Assembly: GCF_003391395.1 (NCBI RefSeq) | Contig: NZ_CP024190.1 | Span: 5,766,001-5,830,000, forward strand | Source: Mycobacterium marinum | Lineage (GTDB): Bacteria > Actinomycetota > Actinomycetes > Mycobacteriales > Mycobacteriaceae | Direction of reading: 5' to 3' | DNA: 64,000 nucleotides | Shown: in pieces, positions 27,723 to 36,374 of the stretch | How the letters are laid out: every line of letters starts with the position of its first letter | How positions within the stretch are numbered: the first letter of the stretch is position 1 | The notes under the pieces: generated by a model | What the model was told of the DNA's origin: nothing | Databases searched by the model: none | The model's input: the letters and a program-made list of their open reading frames with translations, nothing else | Position numbers and translations under genes: made by a program

Positions 27723-28546
27723 TGCCTCGCTTCCAGCCCCACCCGGATCGCCGGCCCGCGATCGTCGCCGGCGCATCATCGGGAATCGGCGCCGCCACCG
27801 CGGTCGAGCTGGCCGCCCATGGCTTTCCGGTTGCGCTGGGCGCGCGGCGGGTTCAGAAGTGTGAAGAGATCGCCGAAAAGATTCGCGCCGATGGCGGCGA
27901 TGCCGTCGCGCTGGCCCTCGATGTCACTGACGCAGATTCGGTCAAGGATTTCGTGCATCAGGCCACCGAGCGGCTCGGTGACATCGAGGTGCTGGTCGCC
28001 GGCGCCGGCGACACCTACTTCGGTCGACTCTACGAAATCGACACCGAGACTTTCGAATCGCAGGTCCAGATCCATTTGATCGGGGCAAACCGGCTGGCCA
28101 CCGCCGTTCTTCCGGGCATGCTCGAACGCCAGCGCGGGGACCTGATCTTCGTGGGCTCGGATGTGGCGCTGCGCCAGCGCCCACACATGGGTGCCTACGG
28201 TGCGGCCAAAGCCGCACTGGTGGCAATGGTCACCAACCTGCAAATGGAATTGGAGGGCACCGGCCTGCGTGCGTCGATCGTGCATCCCGGCCCGACCAAG
28301 ACGGCGATGGGCTGGAGCCTGCCGGTCGAGTCGATCGGCCCGGCACTCGAGGACTGGGCCAAATGGGGTCAGGCGCGCCACGACTACTTCCTGCGAGCAT
28401 CCGACATCGCCCGGGCCATCATATTCGTGGCGGAAACACCCAGGGGTGGGTTCGTGGCCAACATGGAGTTGCAGCCGGAAGCCCCGTTGGCCGCCACCAC
28501 GAACCGTCAGCAACTCAAAGTCGATGAGAAGGCCAAGGATTCATGA
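27722..28546 (+). CDS. Short-chain dehydrogenase (Rv0765c-like)
   Basis: 274 residues. TGxxxGIG appears as AGASSGIGAATA, followed by an acidic-Asp DVTD segment, the NAG-like AGAGD, Ser in IFVGSD and the active Tyr-Lys in YGAAKAALVAM. The C-terminus is consistent with a membrane-peripheral oxidoreductase. It lies between two P450 genes with one-base and four-base overlaps, so it may act on the same sterol or lipid as CYP123 or CYP51. Confidence 0.9.
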   Translation: MPRFQPHPDRRPAIVAGASSGIGAATAVELAAHGFPVALGARRVQKCEEIAEKIRADGGDAVALALDVTDADSVKDFVHQATERLGDIEVLVAGAGDTYFGRLYEIDTETFESQVQIHLIGANRLATAVLPGMLERQRGDLIFVGSDVALRQRPHMGAYGAAKAALVAMVTNLQMELEGTGLRASIVHPGPTKTAMGWSLPVESIGPALEDWAKWGQARHDYFLRASDIARAIIFVAETPRGGFVANMELQPEAPLAATTNRQQLKVDEKAKDS

Positions 28547-29913
28547 CGACAGCAATCGTGCCGCGAGTGTCCGGCGGCGAAGAGGAACACGGACATCTCG
28601 AGGAGTTCCGCACCGATCCGATCGGGTTGATGCAGCGGGTGCGCGACGAATGCGGCGACGTGGGCTGGTTCCAGTTGGCCAACAAGCACGTTGTCCTGCT
28701 CTCTGGCGCCAAAGCCAATGAGTTCTTTTTCCGCTCCAGCGATGAAGAACTCGACCAGGCCGAGGCCTACCCCTTCATGACCCCGATCTTCGGCAAAGGG
28801 GTGGTGTTCGACGCCAGCCCCGAGCGGCGCAAGGAGATGCTGCACAACTCGGCATTGCGTGGCGAGCACATGAAAGGGCATGCCACGACCATCGAACGCG
28901 AAGTGCATCGGATGATCGAGAACTGGGGCCAGGAAGGCGAAATCGACCTGCTGGAGTTCTTTGCCGAACTGACCATCTACACCTCGACCTCGTGTCTGAT
29001 CGGCACGAAGTTCCGCAACCAGCTCGACTCCCGGTTCGCGTACTTCTATCACGAGCTCGAGCGCGGCACCGACCCGCTGTGCTACGCGGATCCGTATCTG
29101 CCGATCGAAAGTTTCCGTCGGCGAGACGAGGCCCGAAAAGGCTTGGTGGCGTTGGTCCAGGAGATCATGCACCAGCGGGTCGCCAACCCACCGACCGACA
29201 AGCGTGACCGCGACATGCTCGACGTGCTGGTGTCGATCACCGATGAGCAAGGCAATCCGCGGTTCTGCGCCGATGAGGTGACCGGCATGTTCATCTCGTT
29301 GATGTTCGCCGGGCACCACACCAGTTCGGGTACCTCGGCCTGGACGCTGATCGAGCTGCTGCGCCACCCCGACGCGTATGCCGCCGTGATCGACGAGCTC
29401 GACGAGCTCTACGCCGACGGCCAGCCGGTGAGTTTCCACGCGCTGCGCCAGATTCCACGGCTGGAGAACGTTTTGAAGGAGACGCTGCGACTACACCCGC
29501 CGTTGATCATCCTGATGCGGGTGGCCAAGGGCGAATTCGAGGTCGAGGGTTACCCGATTCACGAAGGTGAACTGGTTGCGGCTTCACCGGCGATCTCCAA
29601 CCGGATTGCCGAGGACTTCCCCGATCCGGATGAGTTTGTGCCCGAGCGCTACCAGGAGCCGCGGCAAGAGGATTTGATCAACCGCTGGACCTGGATCCCG
29701 TTCGGCGCCGGACGGCATCGCTGCGTGGGGGCGGCATTCGCCACCATGCAAATCAAGGCGATCTTCTCGGTATTGCTGCGCGAGTACGAGTTCGAGATGG
29801 CGCAGCCCGCCGACAGCTATCGCAACGACCACTCCAAGATGGTGGTTCAGTTGGCGCGCCCCGCCAGGGTGCGCTACCGCCGCAGAAAAATGAGCGACAA
29901 CCGGGGCCACTGA
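28543..29913 (+). CDS. cyp51: Sterol 14-alpha-demethylase CYP51
   Basis: 456-residue soluble P450 that removes the 14-alpha-methyl group of lanosterol-type sterols in the characterised M. tuberculosis enzyme. Landmarks: the I-helix MFAGHHTSSGTSAWTLIELL with the CYP51 His-Thr pair, ETLRLHPP in the K-helix, and FGAGRHRCVGAAFATMQIK around the haem cysteine. The C-terminal end is a little longer than the 451-residue H37Rv protein. Its stop shares a base with the ferredoxin start. Mycobacteria do not make cholesterol, so the true role is open. Confidence 0.97.
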   Translation: MTTAIVPRVSGGEEEHGHLEEFRTDPIGLMQRVRDECGDVGWFQLANKHVVLLSGAKANEFFFRSSDEELDQAEAYPFMTPIFGKGVVFDASPERRKEMLHNSALRGEHMKGHATTIEREVHRMIENWGQEGEIDLLEFFAELTIYTSTSCLIGTKFRNQLDSRFAYFYHELERGTDPLCYADPYLPIESFRRRDEARKGLVALVQEIMHQRVANPPTDKRDRDMLDVLVSITDEQGNPRFCADEVTGMFISLMFAGHHTSSGTSAWTLIELLRHPDAYAAVIDELDELYADGQPVSFHALRQIPRLENVLKETLRLHPPLIILMRVAKGEFEVEGYPIHEGELVAASPAISNRIAEDFPDPDEFVPERYQEPRQEDLINRWTWIPFGAGRHRCVGAAFATMQIKAIFSVLLREYEFEMAQPADSYRNDHSKMVVQLARPARVRYRRRKMSDNRGH

Positions 29914-30119
29914 TGAGCTACCGGATTGAGGCCGACCTGGATCTGTGCCAGGGCCACGCCATGTGCGAATTGGAGGCACCGGACTACTTCCGGGTGCCCA
30001 AGCGAGGCAAGGTCGAGATCATCGGTCCCGAGCCCCCCGAGCAAGCCCGCCCAGAGATAGAGCAGGCGGTGCGAATGTGTCCAACCCAAGCACTATCGAT
30101 CAAAGCGAAAGAAGACTGA
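29913..30119 (+). CDS. [3Fe-4S]-type ferredoxin, CYP51 partner
   Basis: 68 residues. Cluster ligands Cys12, Cys18 and Cys56 (LCQGHAMC...MCPTQA). The position of the fourth cysteine is His15 (CxxHxxC), as in the group of mycobacterial P450-linked ferredoxins with a non-cysteine residue there. It passes electrons to the neighbouring P450s; coupling with cyp51 is by a one-base overlap (TGATG). Confidence 0.93.
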   Translation: MSYRIEADLDLCQGHAMCELEAPDYFRVPKRGKVEIIGPEPPEQARPEIEQAVRMCPTQALSIKAKED

Positions 30120-30124
30120 GGACA

Positions 30125-30670
30125 ATGGCGTCGTTCGAACGTAGCGAACTTGAACAGTGGGTGCAGTCCTGGCTTCAGGCCAACAGGGACTGCGAGGCTG
30201 CGGGCGACTGGAAGCCACTGGCCGACTTCTACGCCCCCGATGCCACCTACGGATGGAACATCGGCCCGAAGGAAGACGTGATGTGCGTCGGGATCGACGA
30301 GATCCGCGACGTCGCGCTCGGGTACGAGATGGAGGGCCTTCAGAACTGGCAGTACCCCTATCAGAAGGTCATCATCGATGACCGGCAGGGCGAGATCGTC
30401 GGCTTCTGGAAGCAGGTCGTCACCGACGGCGACGGCGGCCGACAGGAGATCTACGGCATCGGCGGCAGCTGGTTCCGGCTCAACGCGGACAAACTCATCG
30501 AGTGGCAGCGCGACTTCTTCGACTTCGGACACGTGCAGGCGCTGTACCTGGATCTGATGAAGGCCGGGAAGCTGTCCGCGGGCATGCAGCGGCGCATCGA
30601 GCGCAGCCTCGCCGGTGAGCGGCTTCCCGGCTACTACCCGCTGGGTAAGACGCCCGTCCCGATCTGGTGA
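30125..30670 (+). CDS. NTF2/SnoaL-like protein (Rv0762c-like)
   Basis: 181 residues, the size of Rv0762c. The start of the protein (QWVQSWLQANRDCEAAGDWKPLADFYAPDATYGWNIGPKED) has the helix-then-strand pattern of the SnoaL/NTF2 cone fold, which houses hydrophobic ligands or catalyses isomerisations. ATG 30125 is preceded by GAGGACA and is five bases after the ferredoxin stop. It belongs to the cyp51 operon and may bind an intermediate; no activity is known to me. Confidence 0.85.
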   Translation: MASFERSELEQWVQSWLQANRDCEAAGDWKPLADFYAPDATYGWNIGPKEDVMCVGIDEIRDVALGYEMEGLQNWQYPYQKVIIDDRQGEIVGFWKQVVTDGDGGRQEIYGIGGSWFRLNADKLIEWQRDFFDFGHVQALYLDLMKAGKLSAGMQRRIERSLAGERLPGYYPLGKTPVPIW

Positions 30671-30832
30671 CCCGGGTACGGCCAGCCGCTCCATGCACCC
30701 AACCAAGCATTTGTTTTGTTGCGCGCGCTATGCTGGCCGAAAAGAGTGTCCTGTGGCACTCGTCACTACTGACTGGGCGCCCGCGTCCGGCAGTTCTGAT
30801 CAATTCAATGGCGAAATGAGGTCAGGTCCAAC

Positions 30833-31960
30833 GTGAAGACAAAAGGCGCTCTGATCTGGGAGTTCAACCAGCCGTGGTCGGTCGAGGACATCGAAATCGG
30901 CGATCCGGTCAAAGACGAGGTCAAGATTCAGATGGAAGCGGCGGGCATGTGCCGCTCCGACAACCACCTGGTCACCGGCGGCATTCCGATGGCGGGCTTC
31001 CCGGTCCTGGGCGGACATGAGGGCGCCGGTGTCGTCACCGAGGTCGGCCCCGGTGTGGACGACATCGCCCCCGGCGACCACGTGGTGTTGTCCTTCATCC
31101 CGTCCTGCGGCAGATGCCCGACCTGTCAGGCCGGCCTGCGCAATCTCTGCGACCTGGGGGCGGGGCTGCTGGCCGGCGCCGCGGTGTCCGACGGCACCTT
31201 CCGCATCCAGGCCCGCGGCCAGAACGTCTACCCCATGACCCTGTTGGGCACCTTCTCGCCGTACATGGTGGTACACCGCAGCTCGGTGGTGAAGATCGAC
31301 CCGGCCATTCCTTTCGAGGTCGCCGCCCTGGTGGGTTGCGGCGTCACCACCGGCTACGGCTCGGCAGTTCGTACCGCCGACGTCCGCCCCGGCGACGACG
31401 TCGCCATCGTCGGTCTTGGCGGGGTCGGCATGGCGGCGCTGCAGGGCGCGGTGACCGCCGGCGCCCGCTACATCTTCGCCGTCGAGCCGGTGGAGTGGAA
31501 ACGCGACCAGGCGCTCAAGTTCGGCGCCACCCATGTCTACCCCGACATGGAGGCGGCGCTCATGGGGATCGCCGAAGTCACCTACGGGCTGATGGCCAAG
31601 AAAGTGGTGATCACCGTCGGCGAGCTGCAGGGCTCCGACATCGACACCTACTTGGCGATCACCTCAAAGGGCGGTACCTGCGTGGTCACCGCGATCGGCA
31701 GCCTGCTGGACACTCAGGTCAACCTGAACCTGGCAATGCTGACCCTGATGCAGAAGAACTTGCAGGGCACCATCTTCGGCGGCGGTAACCCGCAATACGA
31801 CATTCCGCAACTGCTGTCCATGTACAAGGCGCGCAAGCTCAACATCGACGACATGATCACCCGCCAGTACCGGCTGGAACAGATCAACGAGGGCTACCAG
31901 GACATGATTGACGGCAAGAACATTCGCGGCGTCATCCGCTTCACCGACGCCGACCGGTAG
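30833..31960 (+). CDS. adhB: Zinc-type alcohol dehydrogenase AdhB
   Basis: 375-residue medium-chain dehydrogenase, GTG start after GAGGTCAGG. Catalytic zinc: Cys in GMCRSDNHLVTGG and His-Glu in GGHEGAG; structural zinc: CGRCPTCQAGLRNLC. Rossmann motif VGLGGVGMAALQGA. The length and the AGLRNLCDLGAGLLAG segment resemble the class of mycobacterial alcohol dehydrogenases with tightly bound NAD that need an artificial or mycofactocin-linked acceptor; that assignment is tentative. It follows the cyp51 series after a 162-base gap that probably holds its own promoter. Confidence 0.92.
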   Translation: MKTKGALIWEFNQPWSVEDIEIGDPVKDEVKIQMEAAGMCRSDNHLVTGGIPMAGFPVLGGHEGAGVVTEVGPGVDDIAPGDHVVLSFIPSCGRCPTCQAGLRNLCDLGAGLLAGAAVSDGTFRIQARGQNVYPMTLLGTFSPYMVVHRSSVVKIDPAIPFEVAALVGCGVTTGYGSAVRTADVRPGDDVAIVGLGGVGMAALQGAVTAGARYIFAVEPVEWKRDQALKFGATHVYPDMEAALMGIAEVTYGLMAKKVVITVGELQGSDIDTYLAITSKGGTCVVTAIGSLLDTQVNLNLAMLTLMQKNLQGTIFGGGNPQYDIPQLLSMYKARKLNIDDMITRQYRLEQINEGYQDMIDGKNIRGVIRFTDADR

Positions 31961-31989
31961 GCCGCTCGGCACGAGGCGCGTGGGCCTGG

Positions 31990-32274
31990 GTGACCCGCTT
32001 TCCGCACCTGTTGGCGCCGAGGCGAATCGGCGCCATGGCGCCGCGCAACCGGCCGGTGATGTCTGCGATGGAGACGAGGTTCGACACCACCGACGGGCGG
32101 CCAGCCCAGCGCACCCGTGACTGTTTCGCGGCTCGCGCCAGAGGTGGCGTGGGTCTGATCACGGTGGGTGCCAACAGGGTTGATCACCGGCACCCCGAGA
32201 CTCCCGGTGGCCTGCATCTGGCCACCGACGCGGCGGTGCACGCGCCGCGCGCGCCATTTGACGACAGGAGATAG
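31990..32274 (+). pseudogene. Remnant of an old-yellow-enzyme family NADH:flavin oxidoreductase
   Basis: The 94-codon frame reads FPHLLAPRRIGAMAPRNRP, VMSAMETRFDTTDGRP and RARGGVGLITVGANRVD, which is the start of the FMN-binding TIM barrel of OYE-type oxidoreductases (FMN contact MSxMET). The rest of the barrel, several hundred residues, is missing, and the frame ends in the ribosome-binding site of the next gene. It is a decayed gene, or less likely a small protein. No intact copy is in the window. Confidence 0.65.
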
Positions 32275-32276
32275 CG

Positions 32277-32696
32277 ATGACCCAAGCCACCCAGTCCCCC
32301 GCATTGGCGGCCTCGCAGGCGTCATGGCGCTGCGTTCAAGCCCACGACCGCCAGGGGTGGCTCGCCTTGATGGCCGACGACATCGTCATCGAGGATCCGA
32401 TCGGCAAGTCCGTGACCAACCCGGACGGCACCGGGGTGCGGGGCAAAGATGGTGTGGCGAACTTCTATGACACCAACATTGCGGCCAACCAGCTGTCGAT
32501 CACCTGCGAGGAGACCTTTCCGTCGAGTTCGCCCAACGAGATCGCCCATATCCTGGTGCTGCGCAGCAGGTTTGACGGCGGCTTCACCAGCGAGGTCCGC
32601 GGCGTGTTCACCTATCGCGTCAACGACGAGGGGCTCATGACCAACATGCGCGGATACTGGAACCTGGAGATGATGAAGTTCGGCAACCAGGAATAA
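32277..32696 (+). CDS. Ketosteroid-isomerase-like NTF2-fold protein (Rv0760c-like)
   Basis: 139 residues with the SnoaL/NTF2 pattern: a first helix (SQASWRCVQAHDRQGWLALMADDIVIEDPIG) and later strands (IAHILVLRSRFDGGFTSEVRGVFTYRVNDEGLMTNMRGYW). The H37Rv protein Rv0760c has been crystallised and binds steroids weakly. AGGAGA precedes the ATG. It ends the cyp51/adhB series and is convergent with the secreted protein gene, with one base between the stops. Confidence 0.88.
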   Translation: MTQATQSPALAASQASWRCVQAHDRQGWLALMADDIVIEDPIGKSVTNPDGTGVRGKDGVANFYDTNIAANQLSITCEETFPSSSPNEIAHILVLRSRFDGGFTSEVRGVFTYRVNDEGLMTNMRGYWNLEMMKFGNQE

Positions 32697-32697
32697 C

Positions 32698-34140
32698 TCA
32701 TCCGATACGGCCGATTCCGGTGATGTTGCCCTGCATGATCTTGTTGTCCATCAGGACCATGCAGGCCGTTTGGATCGGATCACTGAGGATGGTGGCCGAT
32801 TTCGGTTGCTGTAGCAGCACTCGACCGTTGTTCGGATCGATGACGGCAAACGCGAAGACGTCCAGCGGTGTGGTGTTGTCCAGGCCGATCCGCGTGATGG
32901 TGTAGATCAGGCCGTCGGCAATAGACAGGTGGGGCAACGCCGCACTGCGAGTCCTGCTGTCCCACACGGTGCGACATCCGGTGGGCTCGACGTCGACCCG
33001 AGTCATTCCCCCGACGAACGGCGCGGTCGGGGGCACCGCGGGGCCCGCGCCCGCCGGCACCGCCGGATACGGGTAGCCGTAGGTGCTGGCGATGAACATG
33101 GACGTCCCGGCGCCGATGGGCGAGTTCTCACTGCCCGGCCCGCCTTGAGTCAGCACCGGCTGCTGGCAGATCAGGTTGCCCGTTCCGGACTCGTAGATCA
33201 ACGCGTGCACCAGCGGGTCAGCGTTGTCGACGATGGTCAGGTAGTCCGCACCGGTGGGCCCGAAATAGGTTGGGGTGGAACCGGTGCCCCAGCTGAGTTG
33301 TCCCGGCTTGCGAGCCGGGCCGCGATCGTAGGGCTGCCGCCACAGCACCTGCGGATTGCCGACGCCGTCCAGGTTGAGCTCGTAGAGAGCGGCGGTGGTG
33401 GCCACGCCGACGCGGTTGGCCGGCGAGGCCGAGATGCTGTTGGCGACTTGCTCACCGGGGTCCAACTGAACGCTGGCGACACCACCGCCCACCTTGGCCA
33501 CTCCGACCACGCCGCTGCCGGTGGCGAACCACACATTTCCCAGGTAGTCGGGGACCACACCCACGGACTGATCGCCGGCCGGGATGGCACTGGACACGTC
33601 GGTGGACTCGGTGATGCTCAATTGCCAGCAGCCCTTGCTGTCCTTGGCATGAGCGATACGCAGTAGGTGGTTGGTCCCGTCGATCATCACCAGCTGGTTG
33701 TTGTTGTCCAGGTAGGCATACACGCCGCCGAGCAGACCTCCTTTGGCGACGTCGAGGCTCGCCAGCGGTATGACATGTGGAACCAGGCCGCCGGGATCGA
33801 TCAGATAGACGATGGGGGCCTGGGTGATGTCGTTGGTGCACAGGGCCAACACCAATCCGTCAGTCCCCTGGGTGATGCTCGGACAGGCGGCCAGCAGCGG
33901 GTAGGCAAAGATCGGCGCCAGCCGCGCACCGGGGCCGGGGAGCGGGCCCGCGTCTGCCGATCCGGCGTCATTGTGCATGGACGCCAATCCATTCGGCGCC
34001 ATGAACGGGTTGGGCGGGGCCAGCGGACCGAATGCGGCGGCGGCGTGCGTGGCGGGCGGGAAGACGGCGGGCAGCGCCGAAATGGCACACGCGGTAAGCA
34101 ATGCCGTGGGTATGGCGAGCACTGCCGCAGGAAACCGCAC
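32698..34140 (-). CDS. Secreted protein, probable beta-propeller
   Basis: 480 residues, GTG start after GGGAGGGGA. A signal peptide (AAVLAIPTALLTACAISALPAVFPPATHAAAA) precedes a proline-rich segment and then repeated strand-rich units (YLDNNNQLVMIDGTNHLLRIA; PDYLGNVWFATGSGVVGVAKVGGG; IADGLIYTITRIGLDNTTPLDVFAFAVIDPNNGRVLLQQP) typical of a six- or seven-bladed propeller such as SMP-30/PQQ-like proteins. No enzyme motif is clear. I recall no counterpart at this place in H37Rv. It is divergent from the PE-PPE hydrolase gene, so both may be exported under shared control. Confidence 0.75.
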   Translation of the reverse strand: MRFPAAVLAIPTALLTACAISALPAVFPPATHAAAAFGPLAPPNPFMAPNGLASMHNDAGSADAGPLPGPGARLAPIFAYPLLAACPSITQGTDGLVLALCTNDITQAPIVYLIDPGGLVPHVIPLASLDVAKGGLLGGVYAYLDNNNQLVMIDGTNHLLRIAHAKDSKGCWQLSITESTDVSSAIPAGDQSVGVVPDYLGNVWFATGSGVVGVAKVGGGVASVQLDPGEQVANSISASPANRVGVATTAALYELNLDGVGNPQVLWRQPYDRGPARKPGQLSWGTGSTPTYFGPTGADYLTIVDNADPLVHALIYESGTGNLICQQPVLTQGGPGSENSPIGAGTSMFIASTYGYPYPAVPAGAGPAVPPTAPFVGGMTRVDVEPTGCRTVWDSRTRSAALPHLSIADGLIYTITRIGLDNTTPLDVFAFAVIDPNNGRVLLQQPKSATILSDPIQTACMVLMDNKIMQGNITGIGRIG

Positions 34141-34567
34141 GTAGGTCCCCTCCCGTGTATTGGGTCACCGAGGATCTTGACGAACGCGGAAAACGACACG
34201 GCCACATCGGGTTAACGATTTTGTCTCGAAAAGACTTGTGACCAGTAACATGATGGTTGAGTTGTCCGAAAATCACTGTGCGACTGTAATTTCGGATATT
34301 TCGACCGGGTAGGTTCGGCGCTCCGAATGCCGCGCGCCACGGCAATCCCATCAGGCCAGAACGAATGAGATGTGCCCCTTGGCGCCCTGGATCCGGCCGG
34401 GAGAGCCGATGACGCACCGACCCGATGACGGACTACAAGGCTATGAAGTCCCGGCAGTCCTGCCCAAAAGTCGGCGCCAGGGTCCGGCCTGCGAGTAACC
34501 TCATGGCCACAGATTGCGCGAGGGCCGACGATCGGCACGCCTCCCTCGTGCTCTCGAGGAGAGACCC
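34141..34567. other. Long divergent intergenic region
   Basis: 427 bases between the secreted-protein and PE-PPE genes; no gene is credible. It contains an inverted repeat, TCCGAAA at 34265-34271 and TTTCGGA at 34290-34296, with ACTGT twice in the loop, and GAGGAGAG as the ribosome-binding site at its right end. Confidence 0.45.
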
Positions 34568-35959
34568 GTGTCGTATGTCGTTGCAGCGCCCGATTTTCTG
34601 AGCACCGCGGCCGAGGATTTGGCCGCGATGGGGTCGGCGGTCAGCACGGCCACCGCAGCGGCCGCCCGATCCACAACCCTGCTGCTGGCCGCGGGCGCCG
34701 ACGACGTCTCCACCCACATTGCGGCGTTGTTCAGCACGCACGGCCTGCAGTATCAGCTGGCCAGTGCCCAAGCGGCGGAGTTTCACGAGCGGTTCGTGCT
34801 CACCTTGGCGGCCGACGCCAACACGTATCTGACCACCGAGATCGCCAACGCGCAGCGATGTCTGGCCGGCGCGATCAACGCCCCGGCCACGGCGCTGCTC
34901 GAGCACCCGCTGCTCGGCGCCGACCCGACGGCCTCGGCCAGCACCGCAGCCACGCCCGCCGGGGGCGCCTCGATGGCGCCCGCGGCGGCAGGCACCAGGA
35001 TTACGGTCCCGGGGGCCGGACCGCTTTACTACCCGAGATTCCTCACCGAGCTGCCCTATCTGGGACAGGCACTCCTGCTGGGCATTCCGGGGCCCAGTTC
35101 GGCGTCGATCCTGCAGGGATATGACTTGATCAACCATGCGATCGGCGAAAACTGGTTCCCCGACACCATCGCTTCGGTCATCAACTATCCGGCCAGCATC
35201 GGCATCCTCAGCGGCAGTCTGGCCGCCCCCGACACCAACACGGCCGTCGCCATCGGAACGCGGATGCTCCATGAGCAGATCATGAGCGCGGTGACCAATA
35301 GCAGCGGGTTGCCGGTGCACGTGGCCGCACTGTCACAGGGCACCATCGTCGCCAACCGCGAGTTGGCTTACCTGGCAACCGACCCCAACGCGCCACCGGC
35401 CCATGCCCTGGAGTTCGCCTTGTTCGGCAGCCCTGAGCTCGGTTTGGCGCACATCTACTTGCCCGATGGCCTGACCGTGCCTTTGATCAACTACACGGTG
35501 CATGGCCTGGCCAACACCCAATACGACGTCAGCGTGGTCAATGGCCAATACGACTTCTGGGGCAATCCGCCCGACCGGCCATGGAATCTCCCGGCCTGGG
35601 TGAACTCCCTGTTCGGGGCCGCCTACTACCACAACACGTCATCGTTTGCCTCGCTGTCGGACGCGGTCGAAGTGTCCAGCGTGACCACCTCGCTGGGAGG
35701 CACGATCACGACGTACCTGATCCCGTCCCCGACGTTGCCGATGCTGTTACCGCTCGAGCAGATCGGTGTCCCGGCGCCGATCGTCGCGGGCCTCAACTCG
35801 GTGCTGGCACCGATCGTCAACGACGGATACTCCTCGCTGACTCCCAACGCCGGCCCGTACTTCTCGCAAGGAGCGCTGGTCGGTCTGCCCAGCGCGGCCG
35901 ATGTGCTGGGGTCCTGGCCATGGCCAGCGCTGGGGTCAGTGACGGCACACATATGCTGA
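34568..35959 (+). CDS. PE family protein with C-terminal PE-PPE hydrolase domain
   Basis: 463 residues. PE domain 1-95 (SYVVAAPDFLSTAAEDLAAMGSAV) with the type VII secretion motif YLTTE at 87-91. Residues about 150-400 are the PE-PPE alpha/beta hydrolase domain: PLYYPRFLTELPYLGQALLLGIPGP, nucleophile Ser256 in ALSQG (for GxSxG), and FALFGSPELG. Characterised relatives are cell-surface esterases of medium-chain esters. GTG 34568 follows GAGGAGAG. The gene ends five bases before the HIT gene, whose promoter lies inside its last codons. Confidence 0.88.
   Translation: MSYVVAAPDFLSTAAEDLAAMGSAVSTATAAAARSTTLLLAAGADDVSTHIAALFSTHGLQYQLASAQAAEFHERFVLTLAADANTYLTTEIANAQRCLAGAINAPATALLEHPLLGADPTASASTAATPAGGASMAPAAAGTRITVPGAGPLYYPRFLTELPYLGQALLLGIPGPSSASILQGYDLINHAIGENWFPDTIASVINYPASIGILSGSLAAPDTNTAVAIGTRMLHEQIMSAVTNSSGLPVHVAALSQGTIVANRELAYLATDPNAPPAHALEFALFGSPELGLAHIYLPDGLTVPLINYTVHGLANTQYDVSVVNGQYDFWGNPPDRPWNLPAWVNSLFGAAYYHNTSSFASLSDAVEVSSVTTSLGGTITTYLIPSPTLPMLLPLEQIGVPAPIVAGLNSVLAPIVNDGYSSLTPNAGPYFSQGALVGLPSAADVLGSWPWPALGSVTAHIC
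35952..35957 (+). promoter_or_regulatory. -10 hexamer TATGCT of a leaderless HIT-gene promoter
   Basis: TATGCT-N6-ATG 35964. The hexamer overlaps the end of the PE-PPE gene, so the HIT gene can be read separately. Confidence 0.5.
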
Positions 35960-35963
35960 ACCA

Positions 35964-36368
35964 ATGGCGTCGATCTTCACCAAGATCATCAACCGTGAAC
36001 TGCCCGGCCGCTTTGTCTACGAGGACGACGACGTCGTCGCGTTCTTGACGATTGAGCCGATGACCCAGGGCCACACGTTGGTGGTCCCGCGCGCCGAAAT
36101 CGATCAGTGGCAGACCGTGGACGGCGCGGTATTCGGCCGGGTGATGGAAGTCAGTCAGCTGATCGGCAAGGCGGTGTGCAAGGCGTTTGGCACCGAACGC
36201 GCCGGCGTCATCATCGCCGGGTTAGAGGTCCCACACCTGCACATCCACGTGTTCCCCACCCGCCACTTGAGCGACTTCGGTTTCGCCACCGTCGACCGCA
36301 ATCCGTCACCGGAATCACTGGACGAAGCGCAAGCCAAAATCAAAAAGGCGCTATCGGAGCTGACCTGA
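35964..36368 (+). CDS. HIT-family nucleotide-binding protein (Rv0759c-like)
   Basis: 134 residues, a histidine-triad hydrolase or transferase acting on AMP-linked substrates. The triad is HLHIHVFP near residue 93, after the family opening SIFTKIINRELPGRFVYEDDDVVAFLTIEPMTQGHTLVVPR. It converges on phoR with six bases between the stops, as in H37Rv. Confidence 0.95.
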   Translation: MASIFTKIINRELPGRFVYEDDDVVAFLTIEPMTQGHTLVVPRAEIDQWQTVDGAVFGRVMEVSQLIGKAVCKAFGTERAGVIIAGLEVPHLHIHVFPTRHLSDFGFATVDRNPSPESLDEAQAKIKKALSELT

Positions 36369-36374
36369 ATCGGT

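Noticed and set aside
26784..27779. 331-codon minus-strand frame
   Set aside because: Antisense to cyp123, no recognisable motif.
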